Shown here: positions 29,894 to 40,300 of the stretch, one piece after another
Numbering within the stretch: position 1 is the stretch's first letter
Layout: each line of letters starts with the position of its first letter
Source of the DNA: Lamprocystis purpurea DSM 4197
GTDB lineage: Bacteria; Pseudomonadota; Gammaproteobacteria; Chromatiales; Chromatiaceae
Direction of reading: 5' to 3'
Length of the DNA: 64,000 bases
Assembly: GCF_000379525.1 (NCBI RefSeq)
Contig: NZ_KB902520.1
Coordinates: 1 to 64,000 of the forward strand
Translations under genes and position numbers: made by a program
Notes under the pieces: generated by a model
Told to the model about the DNA's origin: nothing
Seen by the model: only the letters and a program-made list of their open reading frames with translations
The model's database searches: none

Positions 29894-30952
29894 ATGGGGT
29901 AGGCGGTTAGCTCCTCCTGCCCTACATCTTGTGTAGCCGCCAATCGTAACCATGGATGAGATTTTTCTCGGGAACTTGGTCGGTCCTGGCGATCTGTTCA
30001 AGTAAACGGCGAAAGACGAGCCCGCGGCTGCGAGATGTGCGGCGATTAAAGCGGAAGGTGAATTCTTCCAGATAGGACTGTAAGTGTTCATCCGACACCG
30101 AACCTTGGTGGGTTCCCAGAATCCAGCGCTTCAGCAGACTGGCAATGCGGTGAACTCCTGGCATAGCGACATGTGCCGGATCGCCTGAGGAACTCATGAT
30201 GGTACGCTCATGGACATAGCCACTCTGGGCTAATCGGTTATAACCGGTCCAACCATCCGTATGGACGATGGATCCCGGAGCCACCGTATCGCAAACGAAA
30301 GGACGCAGACTGGCATCAGACGCATCGACGACCTGGCGCATCCTGACACGACCGAAACCCTTGGGCTGCTTGATTTCTAAGCTGATAAGAACAATAGCTT
30401 TTTTCGCGCCACGACCCCGTTTGCCATCATGCTTGACACCGCCGATCAGCGCCTCATCCACTTCGACGGTACCCGACAGGGGAGCGCGTTCAGCGCGCAC
30501 CATCGCGACCCGAAACCGTTGCAACATGGTCCAGGCCACGCGATACCGAGTGCCAAGAGTCCGTTCGAGGCTCTTGGCAGAAAAACCGTTCTTGGTGGTG
30601 GTCACGTGCCATGCCGCCTCGAACCAGGTGGTCAGCGGGGTTCGGGTCTTCTCCAGAATCGTGCCGGCCGTCACGGTCGTCTGGTGGCGACACTTGGGGC
30701 ATACCAAGCGCCCGCGGGTTTCCCGCCAAGGTTCACCGACCACCCCACAGGCTGGACACGTGAAGCCCTGAGGCCACCGCAACGCTTCAATGAATTTCGA
30801 ACAGGCTTCCTCGTCACGAAACCACTCGGCAAATTCACGATAGGTCCTCGGATAGTCACGGCCAGCACTGAGGGTTGCGGGCGAGGGCGAAACATACTCA
30901 ACGGCGTCCATCACTACATATTGCACCAGGCGGAGCTAACCGGCCACCCCCT
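29894..30952 (-). mobile_element. IS1595-family insertion sequence with target duplication
   Basis: About 1,059 bp, with imperfect terminal inverted repeats: the left end has GGGGTAGGCGGTTAGCTCCT, and the reverse complement of the right end has GGGGTGGCCGGTTAGCTCCG. TCATTGAAA flanks both sides (29885-29893 and 30953-30961), a 9-bp direct repeat close to the 8 bp usual for this family. One transposase gene fills it. The insertion point lies inside the 3' end of the AAA ATPase gene. Confidence 0.88.
29922..30911 (-). CDS. IS1595-family transposase
   Basis: 329 residues from ATG 30911 (a GTG at 30926 is possible). The N-terminal zinc ribbon has FTCPACGVVGEP and LVCPKCRHQTTV. The ISXO2-like DDE domain has GTVEVDEALIGGVKHDGKRG for the first acidic residue, IVHTDGWTGYNRL for the second and a tail GTHQGSVSDEHLQSYLEEFT with the last catalytic region. 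The frame is intact, so the element may be active. Confidence 0.92.
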   Translation of the reverse strand: MDAVEYVSPSPATLSAGRDYPRTYREFAEWFRDEEACSKFIEALRWPQGFTCPACGVVGEPWRETRGRLVCPKCRHQTTVTAGTILEKTRTPLTTWFEAAWHVTTTKNGFSAKSLERTLGTRYRVAWTMLQRFRVAMVRAERAPLSGTVEVDEALIGGVKHDGKRGRGAKKAIVLISLEIKQPKGFGRVRMRQVVDASDASLRPFVCDTVAPGSIVHTDGWTGYNRLAQSGYVHERTIMSSSGDPAHVAMPGVHRIASLLKRWILGTHQGSVSDEHLQSYLEEFTFRFNRRTSRSRGLVFRRLLEQIARTDQVPEKNLIHGYDWRLHKM

Positions 30953-32115
30953 TCATTGAAATATGCTAGCAATCTGTCATCCAGCAATCCAAGCTCGACG
31001 TTCATTAACGACTGCTCATGCTCTGCCGTCATCACATAAGCCGCCACATCACTTGCGACCAGCGGAATGATTGATTCAATTTCTTTTTCCTGGATCTGAT
31101 AAATCGAAATCTTGTTCCGCTTCAGGCTATTATTGATTGACTCCACGATGTAAGGGCTGTGCGTAGTGATAATGAACTGGGTGTTCTTGAAGGTGTTCAG
31201 CAAGTCACCGACTACGCGCCCCTGCCACGACGGATGCAGATGAAGATCGACTTCATCGATCATCACGATGCCCTCCGCGGCCAGCGGATCAGGGAGCTGC
31301 GGGTTTGCCATCGCCATCCGTGCGCTCAGATCGATCACCAAGCCGAGCAGCGTCTTATAGCCGTCGCTCAATTGCCCGATGTTCAACCACTCGCCGCCTT
31401 GCTTGACAACGAAGCGCAAGGGATTCAATTCGATATGTGGTTCTGAGAGGTCCGGAAACAGAGATGCCATGCCTCTGCGTGCGGCATCCAGTTCCGGCAG
31501 TGTAATGTCGAAGTCGCGGTGTTCCTTTTGCAGCCGGTGCTCTTCGTTTTCCTTGTTGTAAAACCAGACGAACGCCGATTTGAAGCGGCTGTCGGCATGC
31601 AATGCATTCGCCAGCGCCTCCAGCCGGGAGTGCTGCTTGGGGAAACCTTTACGGGTCAATGGCAAATCGAGCAAGGCCCGGCCGACGCCGTAGTAAACAA
31701 ATAACGGCACCTGGAAGTCCTCGCCTTGATTCAGTGGGTCGATGACTTCCTGATCCAGGAATTGTTCGAGATCCCGCACGCCGAGACCGGGCGGGATGAA
31801 CTGTCCGGTCGTCTTGCTCTTATCCCGGCGTTGTGTTCTATCCCACTTCAAACCGGACAGCGTTTCAAGCGTAATGCGCGCATAGGGTGCCAGTGTATTG
31901 TCGGCTTGACGGATGTCCCCATTTTTGCTGAATGACAGTCCGGACAGATTCGGCAAGTGTGTCAGTGCCGCCCCCAGCCCGATGGAAATGCCATCGAGGA
32001 TGGTTGTCTTACCCGACCCATTCGCACCGATCAGCACGGTCAACTGCCGTCCTAAGCCGATGTCAACCGCTGCCTTTGCGCGAAAATTCTCCAGTCTGAC
32101 GCTCTTAAGTCGCAT
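30898..32115 (-). CDS. AAA ATPase (PtuA/RecF-like), C-terminus replaced by IS sequence
   Basis: 405 residues as it stands. Walker A is LIGANGSGKTTILDGISIGL (residues ~28-47), the signature motif is IGQLSDGYKTLLGLVIDL, Walker B is IVMIDEVDLHLHPSWQ and the switch is FIITTHSPYIVESI. This matches SMC/RecF-type ATPases such as PtuA of Septu-like systems. The last residues EGGGRLAPPGAICSDGRR are encoded by the IS end; the original tail is at 29812-29884. All ATPase motifs are intact. No HNH partner (PtuB) is present; it follows the DUF1156 gene by 48 bases and belongs to the island operon. Confidence 0.85.
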   Translation of the reverse strand: MRLKSVRLENFRAKAAVDIGLGRQLTVLIGANGSGKTTILDGISIGLGAALTHLPNLSGLSFSKNGDIRQADNTLAPYARITLETLSGLKWDRTQRRDKSKTTGQFIPPGLGVRDLEQFLDQEVIDPLNQGEDFQVPLFVYYGVGRALLDLPLTRKGFPKQHSRLEALANALHADSRFKSAFVWFYNKENEEHRLQKEHRDFDITLPELDAARRGMASLFPDLSEPHIELNPLRFVVKQGGEWLNIGQLSDGYKTLLGLVIDLSARMAMANPQLPDPLAAEGIVMIDEVDLHLHPSWQGRVVGDLLNTFKNTQFIITTHSPYIVESINNSLKRNKISIYQIQEKEIESIIPLVASDVAAYVMTAEHEQSLMNVELGLLDDRLLAYFNEGGGRLAPPGAICSDGRR

Positions 32116-32163
32116 GAGTCACCACGGTTGAGAATCGATACCTGACTGTCGCTTTACAGTGCA

Positions 32164-35100
32164 TCACGCCGACAACTGTCGCAGCCCGAACAACAGCCCC
32201 TCGGCCTCGCGGCGGGCGGACTCATCGGTCATTTCGCGTGCCCACACGGCGAGCAGGTCGATGACGCGCTCCCCGGAGTCCGCGGCCTGGGTCGCGAGAT
32301 ATTGGCGCGCCACCGGCAGGTCGCCGCGGCGGTAGGCGAGCAGCAGGCCGTGCAGTCGGTCCCAGTCGGTCTGCGGTTGTTCCAGGCGGCGGGGGTCACG
32401 CTCCTGCGGCAGCGCCAGGCGCACCTTGGACCCTTTACGGGCAAGCGGTGCGGCAAAACCACGTTCCTCGGCCTTGGCCCCCTGGGTGCGGCGCCCGGTT
32501 GCCTCCTGGTTGATGCGGATGAGGCGTTGCCCGGGTTCGATGCGATAGCCGCCGGGCTTGCCCTCCAGGGCGATGTTCATCGACTTGGACAGGCTCAAGA
32601 CCTCGTCGTAAGCGATCTCGGCGAGTCCGTAGATGCCATAGAGGGTCAGGGACATGGCGGTCTCAGGGTCCAGGTCGTCCACCTTGAGCCGGCCCGCGGT
32701 GATGCGCTGGATCTGGTGCTCGGCGACCACCCGGCTCGCCTCGTTCATGGCACGGATCGGTGACACCTGCACATCGCCATCCATAACCGGCCAGTGTTGG
32801 GACAGCACATGCAGCGCCCGGCCGTAGGAGGCGACCATCTCATCCACCGGGTTCAGGCGCAAGGGTGCAAATTCGCGCAGTCCATCCACCACCGCATCGC
32901 GGATCTGGTGCTGCACGCCCTGGCCGCCGAGACCGGTCCAGGAGGCGGGGAACTCGGAGCCCGGCGGGCGCTTGCGGCAGGCGATGAAGATGGATCTGGC
33001 GGCGGCGGCTAGGTCCTTTTGGTGCATGGAGTTCTCACCCTCCGATTCGACCGGGAAACAGGCGGTGATGTCCCAGCCTGCCTCAATCAACGCGCGGGTT
33101 AGGGTCTCCCAAGCGTCCTGGGTCTTGTGGGTGAACATCAGGGTAAAGAGACCTTCGTCCTTGAGTGTACGCCGGCACTCCCGGAATATCTCACCCATCA
33201 TCCGTTCATAAATCGCCTTGGCCCCATCGGGTCCGCCGTCGCGAAAGGGGTTAGCAATGGCCTCCAATTGCTTGTCCGTCAGGCGCCGACTATACAGTTC
33301 AGGATAAATGTCACGCAGGGTGCGACGCTGCCAGACATAGAAGAAGTCAGACAGTTCGGCGTATTGCACATTGTTGTAATAAGGCGGGTCCATGCAGACC
33401 AGGTCAACCGTTCTATCGGCGACATCTGGTAGATAGGCGGCGGTGCCGTTGCAGATAGTGACGGCCGGCTTACCATCGGTAGCAACGTAGACTGGCTGCG
33501 CCAGTTCGGCGATGGCTTGGTAGGCGTCCACCACTTGCGAAAGTCCCCAGGCCGCGCCGGAGTTTGGCCCTGTGAAAATCACCTCGCCGAAGGCCCATTT
33601 CAGCGAGAAATCATGACGACCAAATGTTCCAGAAACGATTCCTCGTTGTGGAATCCATCGCGTCTGCTTGCTGTTGTAGTCCAGTCCCTTGTCAATGGCA
33701 AACTGGAGATAGGTCACCACCGCGCGCCCACGCTCCGCTCCGAGTTCCGCGAGGATGTTGGGCTTCAGGCGATTCAGGCCCTCGATCAGCGTCAGATGGC
33801 CGAGCAATTGGCGTGACGTGAACATATGAAGCCAATGGGTTATGCCATAGCGTAGCAATCCGTCGCGTTGATCGCGGCGGTGTCCGGGCGGGATCTCCTC
33901 GGTGGGAATCAGCCCCGCGGCCTCCCAGGCGTCCCAACGGGCTCCAAGCCGTTCCTGTGCCGCCTTCAGGGCGGCAAGGTCGCGGGCGTTGGGCGGACGG
34001 AAGTAGCGGATCTTCTCGGTCTTGATCTGGCCCGCCTTCGCGCCAGTCTTATAGCGTTGGGGCTGACCGTGCTTGTCGAGCTTCGGTTGCAGTCGGACCG
34101 CGACCACGGCATAGAGCCGATCGGTCCAGGTGCCTCGCGGCGATTCGCCGCGCGCCTGGGCTTTGATCTCGTCGCCGTCGATCGCCTGGCGACAGTGGAC
34201 GCAGGTGCCGACACCGCGATGAACGAAGGCGGCGTTCGGGTCCTCGCCGTTCGGTCCGCGGCCCTTGCTAATGCGGTAGGTCTCAAAGTGGACTTTGCCA
34301 TCGGTGGATTGACCATCGGTCAGCACTCGCACACCCCAGGGGTCGCCGGCCTCCTTCGCCAGCCACAGGGTATTGAGCAACGGTGCCTCGCCGCCGCAAT
34401 GAGGGCAGGTTACTTGGCGGTAGTGGATCAACCCGGTGTGGTCGTATTCCGGGACATCGAACTGGGGCAGCAGATCGGGGCAAGCCTTCAGATGCTCACG
34501 CAGCCGCGCCCGCTCCGATTCCGGGATCGCCGAGAAGGGCGCGAGTCCTGCCATTCCTTCCTCGACATGATCGAGTAGCTTGCGGCCCCAGTGTCGTATG
34601 TCGGTAGCCAGTTCCGGACCAAACCGCGCTGGATAGTCCAGGGTCGCATAGAGGATAGTCGTCGCGACCGGATTCAGCTCGTTGGCGATGACGTTGTGGC
34701 CCAAACGCAGCGCCTCGAACGGGATCGAACCACCACCGGAGGTCGGGTCAAGGACGGTAAGTCCGGAGGGTATCGGGGTGATCGGTGTGCCAAAGGCGCG
34801 TCCGTATCCGTAGAGATTCTCCGCGTCCCAGCGGATCTCTCGCCCAAGTGCCTGCTTGACGGCCGCGGACTTGGCGAAGGTGATCCGATCATTGACGTGC
34901 GCCGGGTCCCCCATCGTGCGCCGCACCGGCAAGTAGTCGCCCAATCGCGGCAGCGGGTCCGGCAGCGCACTCGACTCTTCCACCCAGCGCACCAATACCG
35001 CATCCTTCTTCAACGACGGGTCATATGCGCATATGCGGACAATCATGCCCCGATTCTCCGACCGCCGTGCCTGCTCGTCGCGCAGCGCATCAAGGACCTT

Positions 35101-35445
35101 CACGTCGACCGCAAGCGACTCGCCACCGCCACCGTCGTTCGCTACCCGCCCCGGCAGGTCACCGGTCAGGGTCCAGGGTTCACCGTTTACCAGGGCCTGT
35201 ACCCGCTCGATACCGAGCTGGCGGACAAACAATTCCGGGTCCGTGTCCCAGGGGGCCAGTGAGGCGACGATGGCGGCCCGACTCGGCGTCAGCGGCCGGC
35301 GCGCCCACCAGATGTGCAGGCGGGCGGTCGGCGGTTGTTTGCCTGTATCGCGCTCACGTCCCGTCTCTGCCCCTACCTGATGGCAGGGAAACCCGTGCTC
35401 AATTAGGCGCTTTTCAGCATTCGTATCGATCGGGTTACGGTCCAT
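32164..35445 (-). CDS. DUF1156 adenine-specific DNA methyltransferase with zinc ribbons
   Basis: 1,093 residues. The N-terminus NAEKRLIEHGFPCHQVGAET and WWARRPLTPSRAAI is the DUF1156 signature. The SAM motif is LTVLDPTSGGGSIPFEALRL (~residues 232-251). Zinc-ribbon cysteines are in VTCPHCGGEAP and GTCVHCRQA. The catalytic motif is VCMDPPYYNNVQYAEL (D-P-P-Y, ~residues 695-710). This corresponds to the adenine methylase family often encoded with DUF499 ATPases in defence islands. It is likely to mark self DNA at an unknown site. Confidence 0.92.
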   Translation of the reverse strand: MDRNPIDTNAEKRLIEHGFPCHQVGAETGRERDTGKQPPTARLHIWWARRPLTPSRAAIVASLAPWDTDPELFVRQLGIERVQALVNGEPWTLTGDLPGRVANDGGGGESLAVDVKVLDALRDEQARRSENRGMIVRICAYDPSLKKDAVLVRWVEESSALPDPLPRLGDYLPVRRTMGDPAHVNDRITFAKSAAVKQALGREIRWDAENLYGYGRAFGTPITPIPSGLTVLDPTSGGGSIPFEALRLGHNVIANELNPVATTILYATLDYPARFGPELATDIRHWGRKLLDHVEEGMAGLAPFSAIPESERARLREHLKACPDLLPQFDVPEYDHTGLIHYRQVTCPHCGGEAPLLNTLWLAKEAGDPWGVRVLTDGQSTDGKVHFETYRISKGRGPNGEDPNAAFVHRGVGTCVHCRQAIDGDEIKAQARGESPRGTWTDRLYAVVAVRLQPKLDKHGQPQRYKTGAKAGQIKTEKIRYFRPPNARDLAALKAAQERLGARWDAWEAAGLIPTEEIPPGHRRDQRDGLLRYGITHWLHMFTSRQLLGHLTLIEGLNRLKPNILAELGAERGRAVVTYLQFAIDKGLDYNSKQTRWIPQRGIVSGTFGRHDFSLKWAFGEVIFTGPNSGAAWGLSQVVDAYQAIAELAQPVYVATDGKPAVTICNGTAAYLPDVADRTVDLVCMDPPYYNNVQYAELSDFFYVWQRRTLRDIYPELYSRRLTDKQLEAIANPFRDGGPDGAKAIYERMMGEIFRECRRTLKDEGLFTLMFTHKTQDAWETLTRALIEAGWDITACFPVESEGENSMHQKDLAAAARSIFIACRKRPPGSEFPASWTGLGGQGVQHQIRDAVVDGLREFAPLRLNPVDEMVASYGRALHVLSQHWPVMDGDVQVSPIRAMNEASRVVAEHQIQRITAGRLKVDDLDPETAMSLTLYGIYGLAEIAYDEVLSLSKSMNIALEGKPGGYRIEPGQRLIRINQEATGRRTQGAKAEERGFAAPLARKGSKVRLALPQERDPRRLEQPQTDWDRLHGLLLAYRRGDLPVARQYLATQAADSGERVIDLLAVWAREMTDESARREAEGLLFGLRQLSA

Positions 35446-35590
35446 TCGCTCTTTCTTCTCTTAATTCATGCGCCAAGTCAGGCAAGGGTGTTTGTGCCTG
35501 GTTGCTCACGCGCGGGTATGCCGCTCCAAACGGGCGTGTCAGCGTGCTGTCGTCGGGCCGCTCTTGTCGCCGCCCAGCGCGAGCGTTCTA

Positions 35591-36601
35591 CTATTCGCTC
35601 ATCAGCGTATAGGTGCTATCCAGAAGCTCGGTGGGAGGCACCAGCGATCGGGTTGAGCATTCTGCAAGATCTTCAAGACCGTGTTCCCGCACCGCGCGGG
35701 CGAATGCTTTTCTAAAAGCCGGCGTGATCTTGAACGGGGGTCTGGGGCAGTGCTTTAGGCTATGCACTTGGATTGCCTGAAATGGATACTCCTTTGAAAA
35801 AGCCGCCTCGTCTGATGGTGACACGGGCACAACAAAGTCGATGAACATCCATGCGATGATTTTCACCTCATCCACAGGTGCGTGAAAAGTCAGGAGCCAG
35901 TCGCCGTTCTGGGTTGTGCCAGAGGCTGCGCACATAAATCCTGGAATCGTGTCGACTCCATATTCTTGCTTGACCTTGGTCAGGGCGGATCGCGCAGGTT
36001 TGATGTCCGTCGCAAGCCAATATCCCAACTTCCAAGGATCTGAGTCTCGGTGTGGTTGCTCAAACCAACCGCGGAAGTCCATGGGTTCAGGCGCATTTCC
36101 CGGATCGGGATTTGCGGTGCCCCTGAACCTCGGCGGGAGCGCATTGGTCCCCTTTTGCAGCTTAAGCAACGCCTTCTCGGTGACGTCCTGCGGTGCTGCC
36201 TCGGCAATCAGCTTGTCGATATCCACCGTGCCGGGTGGTAGAAAGACGGCCGCTTCTTTGAGGCCGCCAACCCCAAGGGCGTTTGTGGACGCATTGGCCG
36301 AGCCGATGATACAACCGCGCTGCTCCGACCAGTACACCTTCGCATGAAGATTGGCGGAGAGTTGGACAGTGGCTTTCAACTGAATCAGCCTTCGCAACGC
36401 GTGCGGGCTGGTACCACCCGCGGACGGATTGCAGATGAGGTGCATGCCTTTGGGCGAGGCAAGATAGTGCAAGGCACCATCGCCAACATAGGCAACGATG
36501 GCGACACGCCGATCATCTTTCTTTGGTTCCGCAAAGAGGGCCTTCAGGCGCGAGAGAATCTCGCCACTCGTGTAAAGCACCTCTGCTGAAGTTCGTGGCA
36601 T
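35591..36601 (-). CDS. PLD-type phosphodiesterase/nuclease-like protein of the island
   Basis: 336 residues from ATG 36601 (MPRTSAEVLYTSG), with AGGAACGG upstream as ribosome-binding site. One phospholipase-D half-motif is clear: ANLHAKVYWSEQRGCIIGSAN (H-x-K...G-S-x-N) at residues ~90-110, followed by ASTNALG. The second half is DUF-like (WKLGYWLATDIKPARSALTK). A single half-site suggests a homodimeric active site. It lies between the accessory gene and the methyltransferase gene and could supply the DNA-cleaving activity. Confidence 0.78.
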   Translation of the reverse strand: MPRTSAEVLYTSGEILSRLKALFAEPKKDDRRVAIVAYVGDGALHYLASPKGMHLICNPSAGGTSPHALRRLIQLKATVQLSANLHAKVYWSEQRGCIIGSANASTNALGVGGLKEAAVFLPPGTVDIDKLIAEAAPQDVTEKALLKLQKGTNALPPRFRGTANPDPGNAPEPMDFRGWFEQPHRDSDPWKLGYWLATDIKPARSALTKVKQEYGVDTIPGFMCAASGTTQNGDWLLTFHAPVDEVKIIAWMFIDFVVPVSPSDEAAFSKEYPFQAIQVHSLKHCPRPPFKITPAFRKAFARAVREHGLEDLAECSTRSLVPPTELLDSTYTLMSE

Positions 36602-36702
36602 TGTGATCCGTTCCTCTCTGGTTGACGTTGATGGGTCTGGTCGGACGGCGGCGGCAGTGACGGCGCCCGAGCGTCGGGGCGCTCCGGGCGGGCCCGCTGC
36701 CT

Positions 36703-37323
36703 TTAACCCTTGAGCCGCTCCAGCATGCGCTCCACCCCTGGGTCCCGGGCCTGCCCGCCCAACATGAGCCGCATACCGGCCACCGCCCAACGGCGGGCGT
36801 CGGGGCTGAAGCTCACCATGCGCGAAAGCCAGTAGGCGGCCTCTTCGCGGGTGAAGCGCTCGATGCGGCGCGCCATCAGTTCCACCCGGTCCAGGTCGGT
36901 GACACGCTCCTGGAGCCGGAAGATCAGGGCGAGTTTGGCGCCGGACTCCTCGTCCAGCGGCAGGTTGAGGCGCAGGCGCAGGCCTTCCTGGGTCAGGTAG
37001 CGCTGGATCTCCAGCGGTATGCCGGATTCGTCCTGCACCCCCGAGACGATGCCGCGCAGTATCGGCAGGCAGCGGCGCAGGGCGTCGCCCAGGAGGTGGC
37101 CACGCTCGGCCAGCCGGCCTTTGGCTGCCATGGCGTCCGCCTGCGCACTGTCCTGGGACTCGGCGGCGCCGTCCGCGCTAGACCGGCGTTCTTTAATCAC
37201 CAGGACCGGGACCGGCGCGCCCACCCATTGCGTGATACGCAGGACGAAGGGGGCCTTACGCCAGCGTGGTTCCAGATGCAGCCGATGGTGTTCGGCCAGG
37301 CTCGGGGTCTTCTTCGGTGTCAC
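36703..37323 (-). CDS. Small accessory protein of the DUF499/DUF1156 island
   Basis: 206 residues from a GTG at 37323 that overlaps the DUF499 stop by four bases (GTGA), so the two proteins are translationally coupled. It begins TPKKTPSLAEHHRLHLEPRW and contains APVPVLVIKERRSS, GRLAERGHLLGDALRRCLPIL and a helical C-terminus with RRIERFTREEAAYWLSRMVS. I do not recognise catalytic motifs. It could belong to one of the small DUF families (DUF3780- or DUF7680-like) seen beside DUF499 genes, but I cannot confirm which. Confidence 0.65.
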   Translation of the reverse strand: MTPKKTPSLAEHHRLHLEPRWRKAPFVLRITQWVGAPVPVLVIKERRSSADGAAESQDSAQADAMAAKGRLAERGHLLGDALRRCLPILRGIVSGVQDESGIPLEIQRYLTQEGLRLRLNLPLDEESGAKLALIFRLQERVTDLDRVELMARRIERFTREEAAYWLSRMVSFSPDARRWAVAGMRLMLGGQARDPGVERMLERLKG

Positions 37324-40300
37324 GCGCGGCTCACTTCCTGAGTCAATGCATTGATCAGCGGGCAGGTGTCCTGCGGGTCGGGGATACGGATGCGGGCCTT
37401 GGCGCGTCCGTCCTGGGGCTCGATGAGCCCGGCGAGGACCTCCAACAACTCGCCCAGCCGTTCCATATCCTCCGACGGGCAATCCTGCAACAGTAGCCGC
37501 AGGCGCCCGCCCCCCCGCAGTGGCAAGTCCATCAGGTCGAACACGTCCACCCGGGACTTGGCGCCGCGTTTGTACAGGCTGCCGATGCGCCCGAGCAGTG
37601 GCAGCAGCCGGGCGACGGCCTCGGGGCCTGTCAACTCCAGGTAGCTGGGTTCGATCACCACCCAACCACGGCGCGCCGCCTCGGCCGGCGAGACGATGAC
37701 ATCGTCTTTGCCGACCGAATGCATGATCGCGTCCGGGCCATGCACGAGGTCGGCTGGTACCTCTTCCTGATCCAGGCTGCCGCTGAAAGTCAGTGCCTTG
37801 GCCTCTCGAACGACACCGTCAATGGCGTTAAGGATGTCTTGCTCCGGTATCTCTCCATGGCTTGCAGTAACCTTGGCAACGATCTGGGAGACGTAGGCCG
37901 CCGGCTGTTCCCGGATGGCATCGGCCACCCAGCCCTCGACACGGACCGGATCCGCGATGACCGCCCCACCGAGCCAGCCGCGCTGCTTGGCCCCAGGCAA
38001 GGTCACGATCGCCCAGCCGGGGGCATGCAGATCCAGGTCCAGCGGCAGGCCCGTACCGTCCCGACTGTGGGTTGCCTCGGGCAGGGCGCTTTGCTCGTCC
38101 TGCATGCGGAACAGACACCAGGCACCGCGGGTCACGCCCTCGCGGATTGTCTGGTCGAAGACCGTCGGGCCTTCCAGCACCGGCCAGCGGCGGTTGATGG
38201 CGAAGCTGCCGCGCAGGTGCTCCAGGGCCGGGGTCTGGCCGGTGCCGAAGAAGAGTTTACCCAACAGGTTGAGTCCCTCCTGCGTACGGGCACGCTCTTG
38301 GGTGATGAGTTCGCCATCCTCGCGCAGGACCCGATGGATCTCGACGACGATCGAAGCGCCGCTTTCTCCGCCCGCGGTGTGGATCTCTTTGCGCACCACA
38401 TGCCCGTTGGCCGACGGATACCAGAGCCCCTCGTACTGCTGGGTGATGGTGGTCTGAAGGGCCAACTCGCGCTCCTTGGTTTTCTCGGCGAAGCCCTCTT
38501 CGGCCAGTTGTTGGGGCTTGATGCCGTAGTTCTCCGGTTTGTCCCGGAGACGTGCGCGGGCAATTGCGTCGCGGGCGAGGTCTTCGAGGCGGCGCTTTGC
38601 CTCCTGGGCCTTGGCTACCCGATCCTCGTTCCAGATCTCGCCCTGGACATGGACGGTCCGGGGTGCCAGCAGGAAGACCAGGTTCTGCTCGATGCGGGGG
38701 CGATTGGGGCCGACCGTGGTCACGAAGCTTTCTGCATCGATTTCGTCGGCGCCAAGGGCCACGAGACCCAGGGTCGTGCGCCCGGTCTTATCCTTGATGT
38801 GCTCGGGCAGGGTTACGTCGTGGACGACGTGGAAGGTCGGATCGGTGCGGATGATCTTGCGGGCGGCGGTGTCGAGAAAGTCGGTGACCTGGGCCTGATC
38901 CAGACTGCCGCGGATCGCGGCCAGTGCCCGGTTGATGGAGGCGTCGAGACTGGCGTAGTAGCGACCGAACTGCGTACTGTGGCGCAAGTAGAAGGCACCG
39001 CGATCGCTGTCTTCAATGGTCTTGAGCGCCGCCTGGACCTGGGACGGGGAGAGGCCGGGGAAGCTGATCTCCAGCAGGGCGTCTCGCTCACTGATACCAA
39101 ACAGGGGCGTGCCCAGCCCCTCGTGACGGCCGACCAGGCTGTGCAGGAAGACCGTCTTCCAGGCGTACTCATGGAAGGGGTAGCCCTCGGGATGCTTGTT
39201 CTTGCGATCCGCCTCCTCGGCACGGCTCGTACCGCCGGACAGCGCGACAGTATCCACGCCGCCAATGTCAGTGTTGAGGATCGGCAACAGTTCGGCGCCA
39301 CCAGCGCGGCTGATCAGCTCGTTGACGATGCGGGCATCGCGCAGGTTCAGATGACAGGTGTGGATCATCGGCACCGGGCGGCGCGTCTCCCACAGGTTGC
39401 GCACCGCAAGCGACAGCACGCGTAGCACGCCGCGGGTGCCCTGGAAGTTGGCCAGGGTAGCCATCTTCTGGTTCAGAAACTCGACGAACGTGGGATGGAA
39501 GGGATAGAGGTCACGCATCACGGCGCGGAAGTCGTCACGACTTGCCCGATCCGGCAGCAGGTCGGGAGTCTTTTGGTAAAGCGCCCAGTAGGCATCAATG
39601 GTCTCTGCGCCGGCATCTTGATCCACGGCGGCGAACAGGCGTTTAGCCAAAACGCGGGAGATCTCGTTCGCCTGGACCGGGACGACTCCGGTGGCGTCAC
39701 GGGAGACGACGCTGAGCACCCCGGCCTGCGCTGTCTGGGCTAGGGCGACCGCCTCCTCTTGAGTGACTTCCTCGCCCCGGATCGCGCTCAGCAGCTTGGT
39801 CAGTTCCTCGGTCTGGGAGGCGAAGGCGTCCGTTTGACTTGCCAGGGTCAGCACCACGGCGATATGGGAGTGGCCGCGCGCGTAGCCGTTGAGCGCCATC
39901 AGGAAGGCGGACAACTGGTCCGCGCCTTGCGGATGGGCGGCAGCCAATCGGGCCGCATACTGTGCCAGCTCGTCCAGCAGCAGCAAGACCTTGCGCCCCT
40001 CGAAGAGGCGATCCAGAAAGGACTTCCCTGGCGCCGCCCGGGACGCGGCCTCGGTCTCGACGCTCAGGTAAAGTGCCTCGCCGCCGAGTTGGAAGGCGAT
40101 CTCGCCCCAAAGAGTGTAAGGCACCAGCGCGGCACCTTGGGGCTTGTGGACTGGGATCTCATCTCCGGCGATCCCGACCACCTGAACGGCTCCAGACTCA
40201 TGGAAAGCGCGGGGGTCGACCACCTTGGGGTCGATGCTCGCCGCGGCGGCATCCGCGAGGTCGCTGCCGCGGAATCCTAGATGGGTAACTGCGATCAAGG

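Noticed and set aside
36601-36790. N-terminal extension of the PLD-type protein up to 36790
   Set aside because: Low-complexity residues overlapping the accessory gene; ATG 36601 has a ribosome-binding site and starts the conserved sequence.
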